From contig JAUICO010000018.1 in the NCBI GenBank assembly GCA_030427825.1, forward strand, positions 1 through 54,413: a stretch of DNA of 54,413 bases. Reading direction: 5' to 3'. Below, in pieces: positions 26,265 to 34,345 of the stretch. The DNA comes from a bacterium. GTDB taxonomy: Bacteria > Myxococcota_A > Bradymonadia > REDH01. Within the stretch, counting starts at the first letter, position 1. Every line of letters begins with the position of its first letter. Under the pieces are notes generated by a model. It had not been told where the DNA came from. It did not search any database and saw only the letters and a program-made list of their open reading frames with translations. The position numbers were made by a program, and so were the translations under genes.

Positions 26265-27226
26265 GTGGGCCACGCGCCGAACTCGTCCGCCACCCACGCA
26301 GACAGCGGTGGAATGTCCTCGCCTTCCTGGATCGGCATCACGCACCAGCGCATCAGATGCAGGGCGATCGGCAGGTGTTCGGCGCGCTCTCCGCCGCGCA
26401 CCCGGAGGAGGGGGGCCTCGGCGAAGCCATTGTCATCGGCCTGGCACTCCGCCCAGTCGACGGACAGGCCCATGGCCGCTACGACGACGCCGACGAGATC
26501 GCAGAGCGCCTGGAAAAAGAGCGGCGGGATCCAGCGCACGACGCCTGTTTGATCTCGGGACACGAGCAACAGCTCAGCGAGATCGAGCCCGGCGTCGTCC
26601 GGCGTGATCTTCACATCAAAGGCCTTGTTGAGCAGGGCGGCCGCTCGTCGCGAGGGCAGTCCCGGAGTCTCACCCCACACCTCGGCACCGCCGGCTTCGA
26701 TGAGCTGCCCGTGCAGCTCTTCGATTCTGCGGTCGCGCTCGTTCGCAGGCGCTCGCACTTTCGCGCGCCATAGCGAGAGGGGTGCCGAAGCGATCTTCAT
26801 GCCAACGGCGTCGGCCTCCTGCTGCAGCGTCCGCATCGCGACGTCGAGATCTGCCGGGGCAGGCGTCAACCCGAAGGCGCGCAGGGCGTCGGCCATATGC
26901 GGCTCGTTGTCGAAGGCCGCCAGTCGCAGCTCGGTGGGCCGCTTCGTCAGCTCCTCGCCGGCCCGTGGTGCCCTGCACAGCTCAGCGAGCATGGTCGCTT
27001 CGATGACTGCGCGTACCGACTTGTGGAGCTCTGCCGCACCCCCCGGGTTTCGCCACAGAGCGACGACCCAGGCGTACCCCTCGCCGTCCGGCACATGGAG
27101 CACGCGCGGGTGCACAGGATGGGCGTCCAGCGCCGGCTGCTGGGTGGTCAGCTCCGGGAGCAGCGCGTCGAGGGGGCGCTCGGCGCTCATCAGTTCCGTA
27201 GGAATGGTACGCTTTCGATCGCTCAC
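26261..27226 (-). CDS. Unknown protein (321 aa), DUF6930/DUF7309-like
   Basis: Cytoplasmic protein with no signal peptide, starting at GTG 27226 inside the stop of the crotonase gene. The N-terminal half has RVLHVPDGEGYAWVVAL and RPTELRLAAFDNEPHMADALRAFGL, a pattern that reminds me of DUF6930/DUF7309 proteins. The C-terminal half is Trp/Leu-rich. The family call is tentative. Coupled on both sides, so co-translation with its neighbours is likely although no functional link is evident. Confidence 0.6.
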   Translation of the reverse strand: MSDRKRTIPTELMSAERPLDALLPELTTQQPALDAHPVHPRVLHVPDGEGYAWVVALWRNPGGAAELHKSVRAVIEATMLAELCRAPRAGEELTKRPTELRLAAFDNEPHMADALRAFGLTPAPADLDVAMRTLQQEADAVGMKIASAPLSLWRAKVRAPANERDRRIEELHGQLIEAGGAEVWGETPGLPSRRAAALLNKAFDVKITPDDAGLDLAELLLVSRDQTGVVRWIPPLFFQALCDLVGVVVAAMGLSVDWAECQADDNGFAEAPLLRVRGGERAEHLPIALHLMRWCVMPIQEGEDIPPLSAWVADEFGAWPT

Positions 27227-28032
27227 GAGGGCCCCTGAAAGTTGGCGGGTCGGCGCTCCATAAATGCCATCACGGCTTCACTGAGGTCTTTTGAGCGCAG
27301 GAAAGCGGCGTTCCACGCTGCGACATAGCGGAGCCCCTCGTCGACGCTGTGCTCTTCGCTGAATCGCATCACTTCGCGTACACCGCTCACGGTAATCGGA
27401 GAGTTTGCAGCGATCTCGGCGGCCAGAGTCTGCGCCGCAGCCTGCACGCCGTCGGCGTCGTCGTACACGTCGTTTACCAGCCCGATGACGGCGGCCCTGG
27501 CCGCATCGATGTCCCTGCCGGTGTAGACCAGCTCGTTGGCGTGGCCTCGGGTGATAATGCGCGGCAGACGTTGCAGCGTTCCCATATCGGCGACGATCGC
27601 GATTTTCGTCTCGCGTACTGAGAGCTTCATATCCGCCGACGCGAGGCGCATGTCGCAGGCCGTGACCAGGTCCACGCCGCCGCCGATGCACCAGCCGTGG
27701 ATTGCTGCGATTGTAGGTACCGGGCAGTCCGCGACGGCGTTGATGGCGCCCTGCATCTCGATGATCTTCCTACGGAGGGCGATGGCGCCCTCCGCACCCG
27801 GCTCAGGGTTCATGATCAGGCCGGCCATTTCTTTGAGGTCGAGTCCGATGGTGAAGTCGCGGCCTTCAGCGGCCAGGACGACGGCCCGAACGTCGCTCTG
27901 CTGCGAAACTTCGCCCATGACCTCGGGCAGCTCTGCCCAGAAGGCTGTACCCATCGCGTTGCGCCGCTCCGGCCGGCACAGCCAGACCGTGGCGACATAG
28001 TCCTTCTTTTCCCAACGTACGGCTTCGCCCAT
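27223..28032 (-). CDS. Enoyl-CoA hydratase/isomerase, dienoyl-CoA isomerase (ECH1)-like
   Basis: Crotonase-fold enzyme of fatty acid beta-oxidation, 269 aa. Family oxyanion motifs are AEGRDFTIGLDLKEM and AIHGWCIGGGVDL. ETKIAIVADMGTLQRLP is close to the dienoyl-CoA isomerase ECH1 motif with its catalytic Glu and Asp (residues I would place near 145 and 153). EEHSVDEGLRYVAAWN also matches the ECH1 C-terminus. A delta3,5-delta2,4-dienoyl-CoA isomerase is therefore more likely than a simple hydratase. It would handle odd-position double bonds, fitting the presence of a desaturase elsewhere in the window (inference). Confidence 0.88.
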   Translation of the reverse strand: MGEAVRWEKKDYVATVWLCRPERRNAMGTAFWAELPEVMGEVSQQSDVRAVVLAAEGRDFTIGLDLKEMAGLIMNPEPGAEGAIALRRKIIEMQGAINAVADCPVPTIAAIHGWCIGGGVDLVTACDMRLASADMKLSVRETKIAIVADMGTLQRLPRIITRGHANELVYTGRDIDAARAAVIGLVNDVYDDADGVQAAAQTLAAEIAANSPITVSGVREVMRFSEEHSVDEGLRYVAAWNAAFLRSKDLSEAVMAFMERRPANFQGPS

Positions 28033-28084
28033 CTTCGGCCTCGCATCTTTGGCACAGACACCCGCGACGCCGCCGGACGGCGCC

Positions 28085-28645
28085 TCAGTCTGAAAAGACC
28101 TCGTCTACGCGAATCGAGAAGCCGTCAAGCACGCTTGATTCGGCGACGTCACCGCAACTCACGACGCCACGCTCCTCCAGCCCGTCGTGCCCCCGCGATA
28201 ACATCACAATTCGCTGCTGCTTCGGATCGATGATCCAGTATTCGTCTGCGCCGAATTGGGAGTAAGCGTTTCGCTTGAGAACCATGTCTCGAGCGGCTCC
28301 GCCCGGGGACAGAATCTCGACCACAAAGTTCGGCGCGCCGTGCAGGGCGATACTGCGAATCAGGTGCCTGCGATCGGCGAGGACGACGCAGAGGTCAGGT
28401 TCTACGATGGTGTCATCGGCGAGCTTCACATTGATTGCTGTGATGAATGCCTCGCCAAGTCCGGCTCTCTCGCTCCAGCCTGCCAGACGGGCACCGAGCC
28501 TGCGGTTGATTCGGTGGTGAACGATGCTTGCTGCGGGGTTCACGTACAACTCTCCGTCGATGATTTCGTAGCCCGGCTCATCTCTGGGAAGCTGCAGCCA
28601 GTCATCCCAGGAAAGTCGGTAGTCATCTCCGATGGTTGCGTTCAT
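28085..28645 (-). CDS. Uma2-family putative restriction endonuclease-fold protein
   Basis: 186 aa from ATG 28645. Begins with the Uma2/DUF820 pattern WDDWLQLPRDEPGYEIIDGELYV. The PD-(D/E)XK-like active site is present: VEPDLCVVL, then FVVEILSPGG and the Lys of MVLKRNAY. YWIIDPKQQRI completes the fold. These proteins are widespread, often multicopy, and of unknown biological function despite the nuclease fold. Divergent from thyA. Confidence 0.85.
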   Translation of the reverse strand: MNATIGDDYRLSWDDWLQLPRDEPGYEIIDGELYVNPAASIVHHRINRRLGARLAGWSERAGLGEAFITAINVKLADDTIVEPDLCVVLADRRHLIRSIALHGAPNFVVEILSPGGAARDMVLKRNAYSQFGADEYWIIDPKQQRIVMLSRGHDGLEERGVVSCGDVAESSVLDGFSIRVDEVFSD

Positions 28646-28742
28646 TGTTCGTCCCCGTGCGTCACTGCCCAACATATAGTAATCCAACTGCGCCGAGTCA
28701 CAGAGAAACTCAGCTCGGCGGAATCGAGACCGGCGGAGAGCG

Positions 28743-29537
28743 ATGCAGCAATATCTGGACCTGATGCAGCGAATTCTCGACGAGGGCGTCGAGCGGCCTG
28801 ACCGCACCGGGACCGGTACGCTCAGCGTGTTCGGGCACCAGATGCGCTTCGACTTGAGTCAGGGCTTTCCGGTGCTGACGACGAAGAAGCTGCATCTTCG
28901 CTCGATCATCATTGAGCTGCTCTGGTTTCTGCGGGGCGACACCAACATTGCCTGGCTGAAAGAGCAGCGCGTTCGCATCTGGGACCCGTGGGCGGACGAG
29001 GACGGAAACCTGGGTCCGGTCTACGGACACCAATGGCGCTCCTGGCCCACTCCGGACGGCGGCCACATTGATCAGATTACGAAGCTCGTCGATGGGATCA
29101 AGAACAACCCCTCATCGCGCCGCCATATCGTGTCGGCATGGAACGTCGCAGATGTCGACAACATGGCCCTGCCGCCGTGCCACTGCTTGTTCCAATTCTA
29201 CGTCGCCGACGGACGCCTCTCGTGCCAACTCTACCAGCGTAGCGCCGATGTGTTCATCGGTGTCCCGTTCAACATTGCCAGCTATGCGTTGTTGACGATG
29301 ATGATCGCCGATGTGTGTGATCTGGAGCTCGGCGACTTCGTCCACACATTCGGTGACGCGCACCTCTACAACAATCATCTGGAGCAAGCACGAGAGCAGC
29401 TCACTCGCGCTCCGATGCCGCTGCCCACGATGAAGATTCGGCCCGGTGTAAAAGACATCTTCTCGTTCACATACGAAGACTTCGAGCTGATCGGCTACGA
29501 GTCACACCCGCACATCAAAGCACCGGTCGCGGTCTGA
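28743..29537 (+). CDS. thyA: Thymidylate synthase
   Basis: Methylates dUMP to dTMP with methylene-tetrahydrofolate. 264 aa, the same length as the E. coli enzyme, starting at ATG 28743 (GGAG upstream). All landmarks are visible: [63 protein letters not shown] with the catalytic Cys, [20 protein letters not shown] and HLYNNH. Its stop shares a base with the folA start (TGATG), the common thyA-folA pair that recycles dihydrofolate. Confidence 0.97.
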   Translation: MQQYLDLMQRILDEGVERPDRTGTGTLSVFGHQMRFDLSQGFPVLTTKKLHLRSIIIELLWFLRGDTNIAWLKEQRVRIWDPWADEDGNLGPVYGHQWRSWPTPDGGHIDQITKLVDGIKNNPSSRRHIVSAWNVADVDNMALPPCHCLFQFYVADGRLSCQLYQRSADVFIGVPFNIASYALLTMMIADVCDLELGDFVHTFGDAHLYNNHLEQAREQLTRAPMPLPTMKIRPGVKDIFSFTYEDFELIGYESHPHIKAPVAV

Positions 29538-30076
29538 TGGGCGAGCCGTATCCCGAGCGCAGGGATCCATCGGTGACCATCGCGCTGATCTGGGCCATGG
29601 ACAGAAATCGTCTGATTGGCCGCGACAACGACCTGCCCTGGCGTCTGAAAGCGGACCTGCAGTTCTTCAAGAAGACGACGCTGGGACGCCCCATCATCAT
29701 GGGTCGGAAGACCTGGGAATCCCTGCCTTTCAAGCCGCTGCCCGGTCGAACGAACATTGTGTTGACGCGGAGCGCGGACTACGTCGCCGAGGGCGCCGAG
29801 GTTGTACGCAGCGCGGACGAAGCGCTCGCTGTCGCGGAACAAACAGAGGCCGAGGTCGTGATGGTGATCGGCGGCGCCGGCGTCTACCGCAGCTTCCTGC
29901 CTCGCGCCGACCGTCTCTACATCACCGAGATCGACGACGAGTTCGACGGCGACACCTGGTTTCCGCGATACGACGCCACAGAGTGGGTCGAGGTGTCACG
30001 AGAGTCGCACGACCCTGACGAGTCCAACCCGTACCCATTTGCCTTCGTTACCTACGAACGCGTCGAGCAATCCTAG
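29537..30076 (+). CDS. folA: Dihydrofolate reductase
   Basis: Reduces dihydrofolate made by ThyA, using NADPH. 179 aa from ATG 29537; the family start ALIWAMDRNRLIG lies about 16 residues in, so a short leader exists. Key motifs: DNDLPWRLKADLQFFKKTT with the acidic catalytic residue after KA, GRPIIMGRKTWESLP (NADPH phosphate site), PGRTNIVLTR and VIGGAGVYRSFLP. TWFP and the WVEVS strand end the fold. Translationally coupled to thyA. Confidence 0.95.
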   Translation: MGEPYPERRDPSVTIALIWAMDRNRLIGRDNDLPWRLKADLQFFKKTTLGRPIIMGRKTWESLPFKPLPGRTNIVLTRSADYVAEGAEVVRSADEALAVAEQTEAEVVMVIGGAGVYRSFLPRADRLYITEIDDEFDGDTWFPRYDATEWVEVSRESHDPDESNPYPFAFVTYERVEQS

Positions 30077-30293
30077 AGATCCCCCGCAAAGGAAAGCGCA
30101 GCTTTCCTCGGGTTTCCAAAGGAGCAAGCGATGCGGGCTGCCGGCGGCAGGCCGGAGAGTGCGGTAGTGGTGGCCGCCAACGGCGGACACGTCCTTTGGT
30201 GGGAGCGCGAGGGAGCAACCGAGGCTTCTGCGCAGCAGAAACGCAGGGCGGTAGTTCTGATTGCGAAGCAAGCAGCCCTCGTACCCGCACGCC
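30077..30293. other. Intergenic stretch with two small hairpins (terminator or dispersed repeat)
   Basis: Between folA and the convergent glutaredoxin gene. One stem pairs AGGAAAGC with GCTTTCCT around GCA (30090-30108); a second pairs TTCTGC with GCAGAA around GCA (30226-30240). Neither has a downstream T run, so simple intrinsic termination is doubtful. Frames through the region lack protein-like sequence. It may be a dispersed extragenic repeat or an RNA element. Confidence 0.4.
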
Positions 30294-30707
30294 TTACTTC
30301 AGGCCGAGTGCTTCCTGCAGCTCGCCGCTTTCGAACATCTCCATCATGATGTCGCTGCCGCCGAGGAACTCGCCGTTGACGTAGAGTTGCGGGACGGTGG
30401 GCCACTCGCTGAACTCTTTGATGGCGGAGCGCTTCTCGGGGTCCTGGAGGATGTTGGCGTGTCCGAAGGGGACGTTGAGGTGGTTGAGGATTTGGACGGC
30501 GCGCGATGAGAAGCCGCATTGGGGCATCATCGGGCTGCCTTTCATGTAGAGGAAGACCTTGTTTTCGCTGGTTTCTTTGCGAATCTCTTCCATAATGTCG
30601 CCGCCCTCGGCACGGGAACGGAGGGTGGCTGCAGCCTCTTTTGCCGGGGCGGTGCCGGGGTTGTCGAGCTCGGGATTCAAGATGGGCAGAGGGATCTTGG
30701 TGGCCAT
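30294..30707 (-). CDS. grxD: Monothiol glutaredoxin (Grx4/GrxD type)
   Basis: CGFS-type glutaredoxin that binds and delivers [2Fe-2S] clusters with glutathione. 137 aa. After a 35-residue N-terminal extension rich in Pro/Ala comes the domain: VFLYMKGSP, PQCGFSSRAVQIL with the CGFS site, WPTVPQLYVNGEFLGGSDI (TVP cis-Pro and GG glutathione contacts) and the terminal LQEALG. The N-terminal extension is longer than in E. coli GrxD. Alone in its direction. Confidence 0.93.
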   Translation of the reverse strand: MATKIPLPILNPELDNPGTAPAKEAAATLRSRAEGGDIMEEIRKETSENKVFLYMKGSPMMPQCGFSSRAVQILNHLNVPFGHANILQDPEKRSAIKEFSEWPTVPQLYVNGEFLGGSDIMMEMFESGELQEALGLK

Positions 30708-30858
30708 GGTGTCCTGCTGTCGGTGGGAATCTGGAAGAGGAGGGGTCGCATTGCGTGGGGCGGCTGCGTTGCGCCGCAGGTTGCGGGGTTATAGTCACGA
30801 CGGCTGGGTGAAACCAGCGTTCGTACGCTGAATTTCGCCGTTCTCTTTGGAGTCGCCG

Positions 30859-31851
30859 ATGGCGCCCGTGTCTATGTCCCCGCTCGAGACGAGCGATTTC
30901 TCGGTATCGAATGGCGATGGCTGGCAGTTGCCGCTGCGCCGGGTGATCGCGCGAGATCGCTTTGATCCGACGCTTCGGCCCATCGTGTTGGTGCCGGGAT
31001 ACGGCATGAATACGACGATTTTCGGCTTTCATCCCCGTGGTCACTCGCTTGAGCGAAGCCTCGCGCAGAGCGGTCGCGAGGTGTGGTCGGTCAGCATGCG
31101 CGCCCAGGGTGCGGCTCGGCGGCTCACGGAGAGCGCGCCGGATCCCTCCCTGAGGCGATACGCAGGGATTGATTTTCCGGCGGCCCTGAACGGCGCGCTG
31201 GAGAACAGCGACACCGAGCGCAGCTCTGTTGATGCGATAGGCTGTTCTCTGGGCGGATCGATCGCATACGGGGCGATGGCGCTGCACAGGGACCTGCCCG
31301 TGCACGCGATGATTGGCGTCGGATCGCCTCTGACCTGGACTGATGTGCACCCGCTGGTGTCGGCGCTCTTCTCGTCGCCGATGCTTGTCGGGGCCATACC
31401 GGTCAAAGGTACACGACAGGCCGCCAGGGTCGCGTTTCCGATTCTTGCCCGAATTCCCGGAGCGCTGAGCCTGTATCTGAACGCGAAGCACGTCGATCTC
31501 GGCAGCGTTCAGCAGTTTACGGAGACGATCGAGGCACCGGACCGGGCGCTGAACCGTGAGATTGCCCATTGGATTCGGGCGCGAGACCTGGTGATCGGCG
31601 GCGTGAACGTGGCTGATGAGCTGCGTTCCCGCGCCACACCGCTGCTGCTCGTCGCAGGCAGCCGCGATCTGATTGTTCCGCGCGCCACGGTGTTTTCTGC
31701 AGAGCGTTCCTGGGGCAACGGATCCGTCTCGACGATGGTCATCGGCAGCGGCGACGACTGGTACGCCCACGCGGACCTCTTCATTGGCGACAGGGTGTAC
31801 GACGACGTGTTTGTTCCGATGATCCGCTGGCTGGACGAGCACGCGAATTGA
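30859..31851 (+). CDS. Alpha/beta hydrolase (PHA-depolymerase/esterase-like)
   Basis: 330 aa from ATG 30859 (GGAG upstream; TTG 30847 is an alternative). IVLVPGYGMNTTIFGF is the oxyanion region; AIGCSLGGSIAYGAM holds the nucleophile Ser (GCSLGG). The Asp of AGSRDLIVPR and the His of YAHADLFIG complete the triad. No signal peptide. Substrate unknown; an acyl ester or polyester is plausible. The stop shares a base with the start of the SLC12-like transporter, so the pair is co-translated. Confidence 0.82.
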   Translation: MAPVSMSPLETSDFSVSNGDGWQLPLRRVIARDRFDPTLRPIVLVPGYGMNTTIFGFHPRGHSLERSLAQSGREVWSVSMRAQGAARRLTESAPDPSLRRYAGIDFPAALNGALENSDTERSSVDAIGCSLGGSIAYGAMALHRDLPVHAMIGVGSPLTWTDVHPLVSALFSSPMLVGAIPVKGTRQAARVAFPILARIPGALSLYLNAKHVDLGSVQQFTETIEAPDRALNREIAHWIRARDLVIGGVNVADELRSRATPLLLVAGSRDLIVPRATVFSAERSWGNGSVSTMVIGSGDDWYAHADLFIGDRVYDDVFVPMIRWLDEHAN

Positions 31852-34037
31852 TGGAGTCACGCCTCAAGCAGATGTTCGGAAGTCGGGATGAATCCGGCGA
31901 CCGCAGCCTCGGGACGCTGGCCGGCGTGTATCGGCCGACGGTGCTGACCATCCTCGGGGTGATGCTCTACCTTCGTCAGGGGTGGGTCGTCGGAAACGCC
32001 GGACTGCTCGGCGGCCTCGGGATTCTTCTGCTCGCCTTCGTGATCACCGGCGCGACGTCGCTGTCGGTGAGCACGATCACGACGAATATTCATCTGGGCA
32101 AAGGCGGTGCTTTTGCGCTCGTCAGCCAGTCTCTTGGACTTGAGGCCGGCGGCGCGATCGGTGTCCCGCTTTATCTGGCGCAGGCGCTGAGCGCAGCGCT
32201 CTACATTTATGGTTTTGCCGAAGGGTGGGAGTACATCTTCCCCTCTCATCCACAGGCGCTGGTGGTCGCCTCAGTGTTCGTGGTGGGCTTCATCATCACG
32301 CTGGTAAACACGACCCTCGCGTTACGTCTGCAGTCCATTGTTCTCCTCGTTTTGGTGGCGGCGGTCGTGAGCATGATCGCCGGCGCGGGTCAGGTGACAG
32401 AGCTGCATCGGCCGGAGTGGATCGGCGGCTTTCAGGACGGTGGCTTCTGGCGGATATTCGCGGTGTTCTTTCCGGCCGCGACCGGGATCATGGTCGGCAT
32501 CTCGATGTCGGGCCAGCTGAAGGACGCTCGACGGAGCATCCCGCGGGGCATCATCGGCGCATGGTTCACGGCCTTCCTCGTCTACGGCGTGCTGATGGTC
32601 TGGTACGGGATGATCGCGAGCCCGGAAGAGCTGCGCGGCAACTATCTGGTGTCGATGAAGTACGCGGCATGGGCGCCGGCGGTACAGGCGGGGCTGCTAT
32701 GTTCATGCGCGGCCGCGATGTTGGGCTCGCTGGTGGCGGCGCCGCAGATTCTGCAGGCGCTGGCTTCGCACCGCCTCTTTCCCCGAGCGCAGGCCTTCAC
32801 CAAAGAGTCTGCGAGCGGAGTGTACACAAACGCGTCGCTGGCGACCGGTGCGCTGGTTGGGCTGACGCTGCTGCTCGGTGATCTCGACCGGATCGCCGCG
32901 CTGATCACGATGTTTTTCCTGATCACGTATGCGACGCTGAATATCGTTCTGTTGATCGAGCAGAGTCTGGCCCTGATCTCGTTTCGGCCGACCCTGCGTG
33001 TGCCCCCCGCAGTGCCCCTGGTGGGAGCGGTCAGCTGTGTGTTTGCCATGGTGATCACCGCGCCCGGCTTCGGCCTGGTGGCGCTGATGGTGGTTGTGGG
33101 AATCTATATGTACCTGGTGAACCGGCAGCTCGATACGCCCTGGGAGACGGTTCGAAGCGGCATCTTCATCGCGCTGGCCGACTGGGCGGCGAAGAAGGCG
33201 CAGGGGTTGAACCAGCGCTTTGAGCGCGCGTGGAAGCCGGACATTCTGGTGCCGGTAACGCAGGTCGCCGAGGTGCATGGCGAATATCGCTTCCTACGCT
33301 CGCTGGCTTCCCCAAAGGGGTCGCTGCAGATTCTCTCGCTGAACGTGGACGGCGAGGTGTCCGATCAGGACGCAAAAATGCTTGAAGAGATCGCGCTCGA
33401 TTTTCAGGGTGACGATCTCTTCACGACACACGCCAGCCTCGACGCGGATTCGATCGTCGAGGGGGTGGCGCTGGGCGCTGCGGTGATGGAGGGCTCCTTC
33501 TTTCGCCCGAATTTGCTGTACATCAACGCGCGCGATCGCAGCGAAGAGGAGATGCAGGGACTGCTGGATCTGGCGCGCCGCCACGAGATGGGGTGCGCGA
33601 TCTTCGTGCCACACAAGCACGCGGCCTTCGGTCGCGAGCGCAACGTCAATGTTTGGGTGCGCGACCAGAGCCCGAACTGGGAGCTGGGTCTGCGCCTTGC
33701 AAACATCGACCTGTCACTCCTGCTTGCATACCAGCTGCATCGAAACTGGCGCGCACGTCTTCGCATGGTGAGCATTATCGAAGACGAAGAGGGTATCGAC
33801 GACGCGTTGTTTCATCTGCGGAAGGTGTTTCGCGACGCCCGAATCCCGGGTCGTGAAGACGCGTGGGTTCGCTCCGGAAAGTTCTCTGAGATGCTCAGTC
33901 AGGCGCCCAAAGCCGACATACACATTTTCGGGCTTGCGTATCGGGTTAACGCCGAGGCGATGCGTGGCATGACCGACACACTGGGCGGCTCGTGTTTGTA
34001 TATTCTCGATTCGGGCTACGAGTCAGCGTTTGCGTGA
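31851..34037 (+). CDS. SLC12-type cation-chloride cotransporter homologue
   Basis: 728-aa membrane protein of the amino acid-polyamine-organocation superfamily, cation-chloride cotransporter branch. The first helix is close to eukaryotic NKCC: GVYRPTVLTILGVMLYLRQGWVVG. About 12 membrane helices run to residue 425, with FAVFFPAATGIMVGISMSGQLKDARRSIPRG, the conserved TM6 block. A cytoplasmic C-terminal domain of 300 residues contains a Rossmann-like regulatory fold, as in SLC12 proteins. It likely moves K+ or Na+ with Cl-, or amino acids, in a salty habitat. A second homologue is at 41784. Confidence 0.85.
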   Translation: MESRLKQMFGSRDESGDRSLGTLAGVYRPTVLTILGVMLYLRQGWVVGNAGLLGGLGILLLAFVITGATSLSVSTITTNIHLGKGGAFALVSQSLGLEAGGAIGVPLYLAQALSAALYIYGFAEGWEYIFPSHPQALVVASVFVVGFIITLVNTTLALRLQSIVLLVLVAAVVSMIAGAGQVTELHRPEWIGGFQDGGFWRIFAVFFPAATGIMVGISMSGQLKDARRSIPRGIIGAWFTAFLVYGVLMVWYGMIASPEELRGNYLVSMKYAAWAPAVQAGLLCSCAAAMLGSLVAAPQILQALASHRLFPRAQAFTKESASGVYTNASLATGALVGLTLLLGDLDRIAALITMFFLITYATLNIVLLIEQSLALISFRPTLRVPPAVPLVGAVSCVFAMVITAPGFGLVALMVVVGIYMYLVNRQLDTPWETVRSGIFIALADWAAKKAQGLNQRFERAWKPDILVPVTQVAEVHGEYRFLRSLASPKGSLQILSLNVDGEVSDQDAKMLEEIALDFQGDDLFTTHASLDADSIVEGVALGAAVMEGSFFRPNLLYINARDRSEEEMQGLLDLARRHEMGCAIFVPHKHAAFGRERNVNVWVRDQSPNWELGLRLANIDLSLLLAYQLHRNWRARLRMVSIIEDEEGIDDALFHLRKVFRDARIPGREDAWVRSGKFSEMLSQAPKADIHIFGLAYRVNAEAMRGMTDTLGGSCLYILDSGYESAFA

Positions 34038-34345
34038 GCCTGGTGGCGGGTTGCAGTACACAATCGCGTCCGGGTGAAACACTGTACCGGTGTCGTTATC
34101 GCGAGGGAGTGCGGCCTCAGGCCTCGCGCTGAAAGGTGCGACGGCTGCTGCTGCGACTGAGAAAATCGCAGCTGCGATCGCGGCACGCGTCCGCGGGGGC
34201 CTCGACACGCTGGCTTCGATAGTGGATGCACCGGTGCCTGCGGGTTGCCGGTATTGCGCGGGCGATGCGCGACTGGTTGGTAGCGCCCGTGGACCCGTGC
34301 CCAAACCGCGGTGCGGTGAGCGCTTTATGGAAGAATGAGGAGATG
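34038..34345. other. 308-bp stretch without a convincing gene
   Basis: Separates the SLC12-like gene from the lipase-like lipoprotein. A plus-strand frame of 82 codons at 34090 has no ribosome site and low-complexity Ala/Arg sequence. The promoter of the lipoprotein gene should be here. No terminator with a T run was found. Confidence 0.4.

Noticed and set aside
30073..31860. Long minus-strand open frame of about 595 codons
   Set aside because: Arg/Pro/His-rich composition without family motifs; it runs antisense through grxD-independent frames and the alpha/beta hydrolase gene. A shadow of GC-rich coding DNA.
34090..34338. Possible small gene of 82 codons in the gap before the lipase-like gene
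   Set aside because: No ribosome site and Ala/Arg-rich sequence; not enough support.
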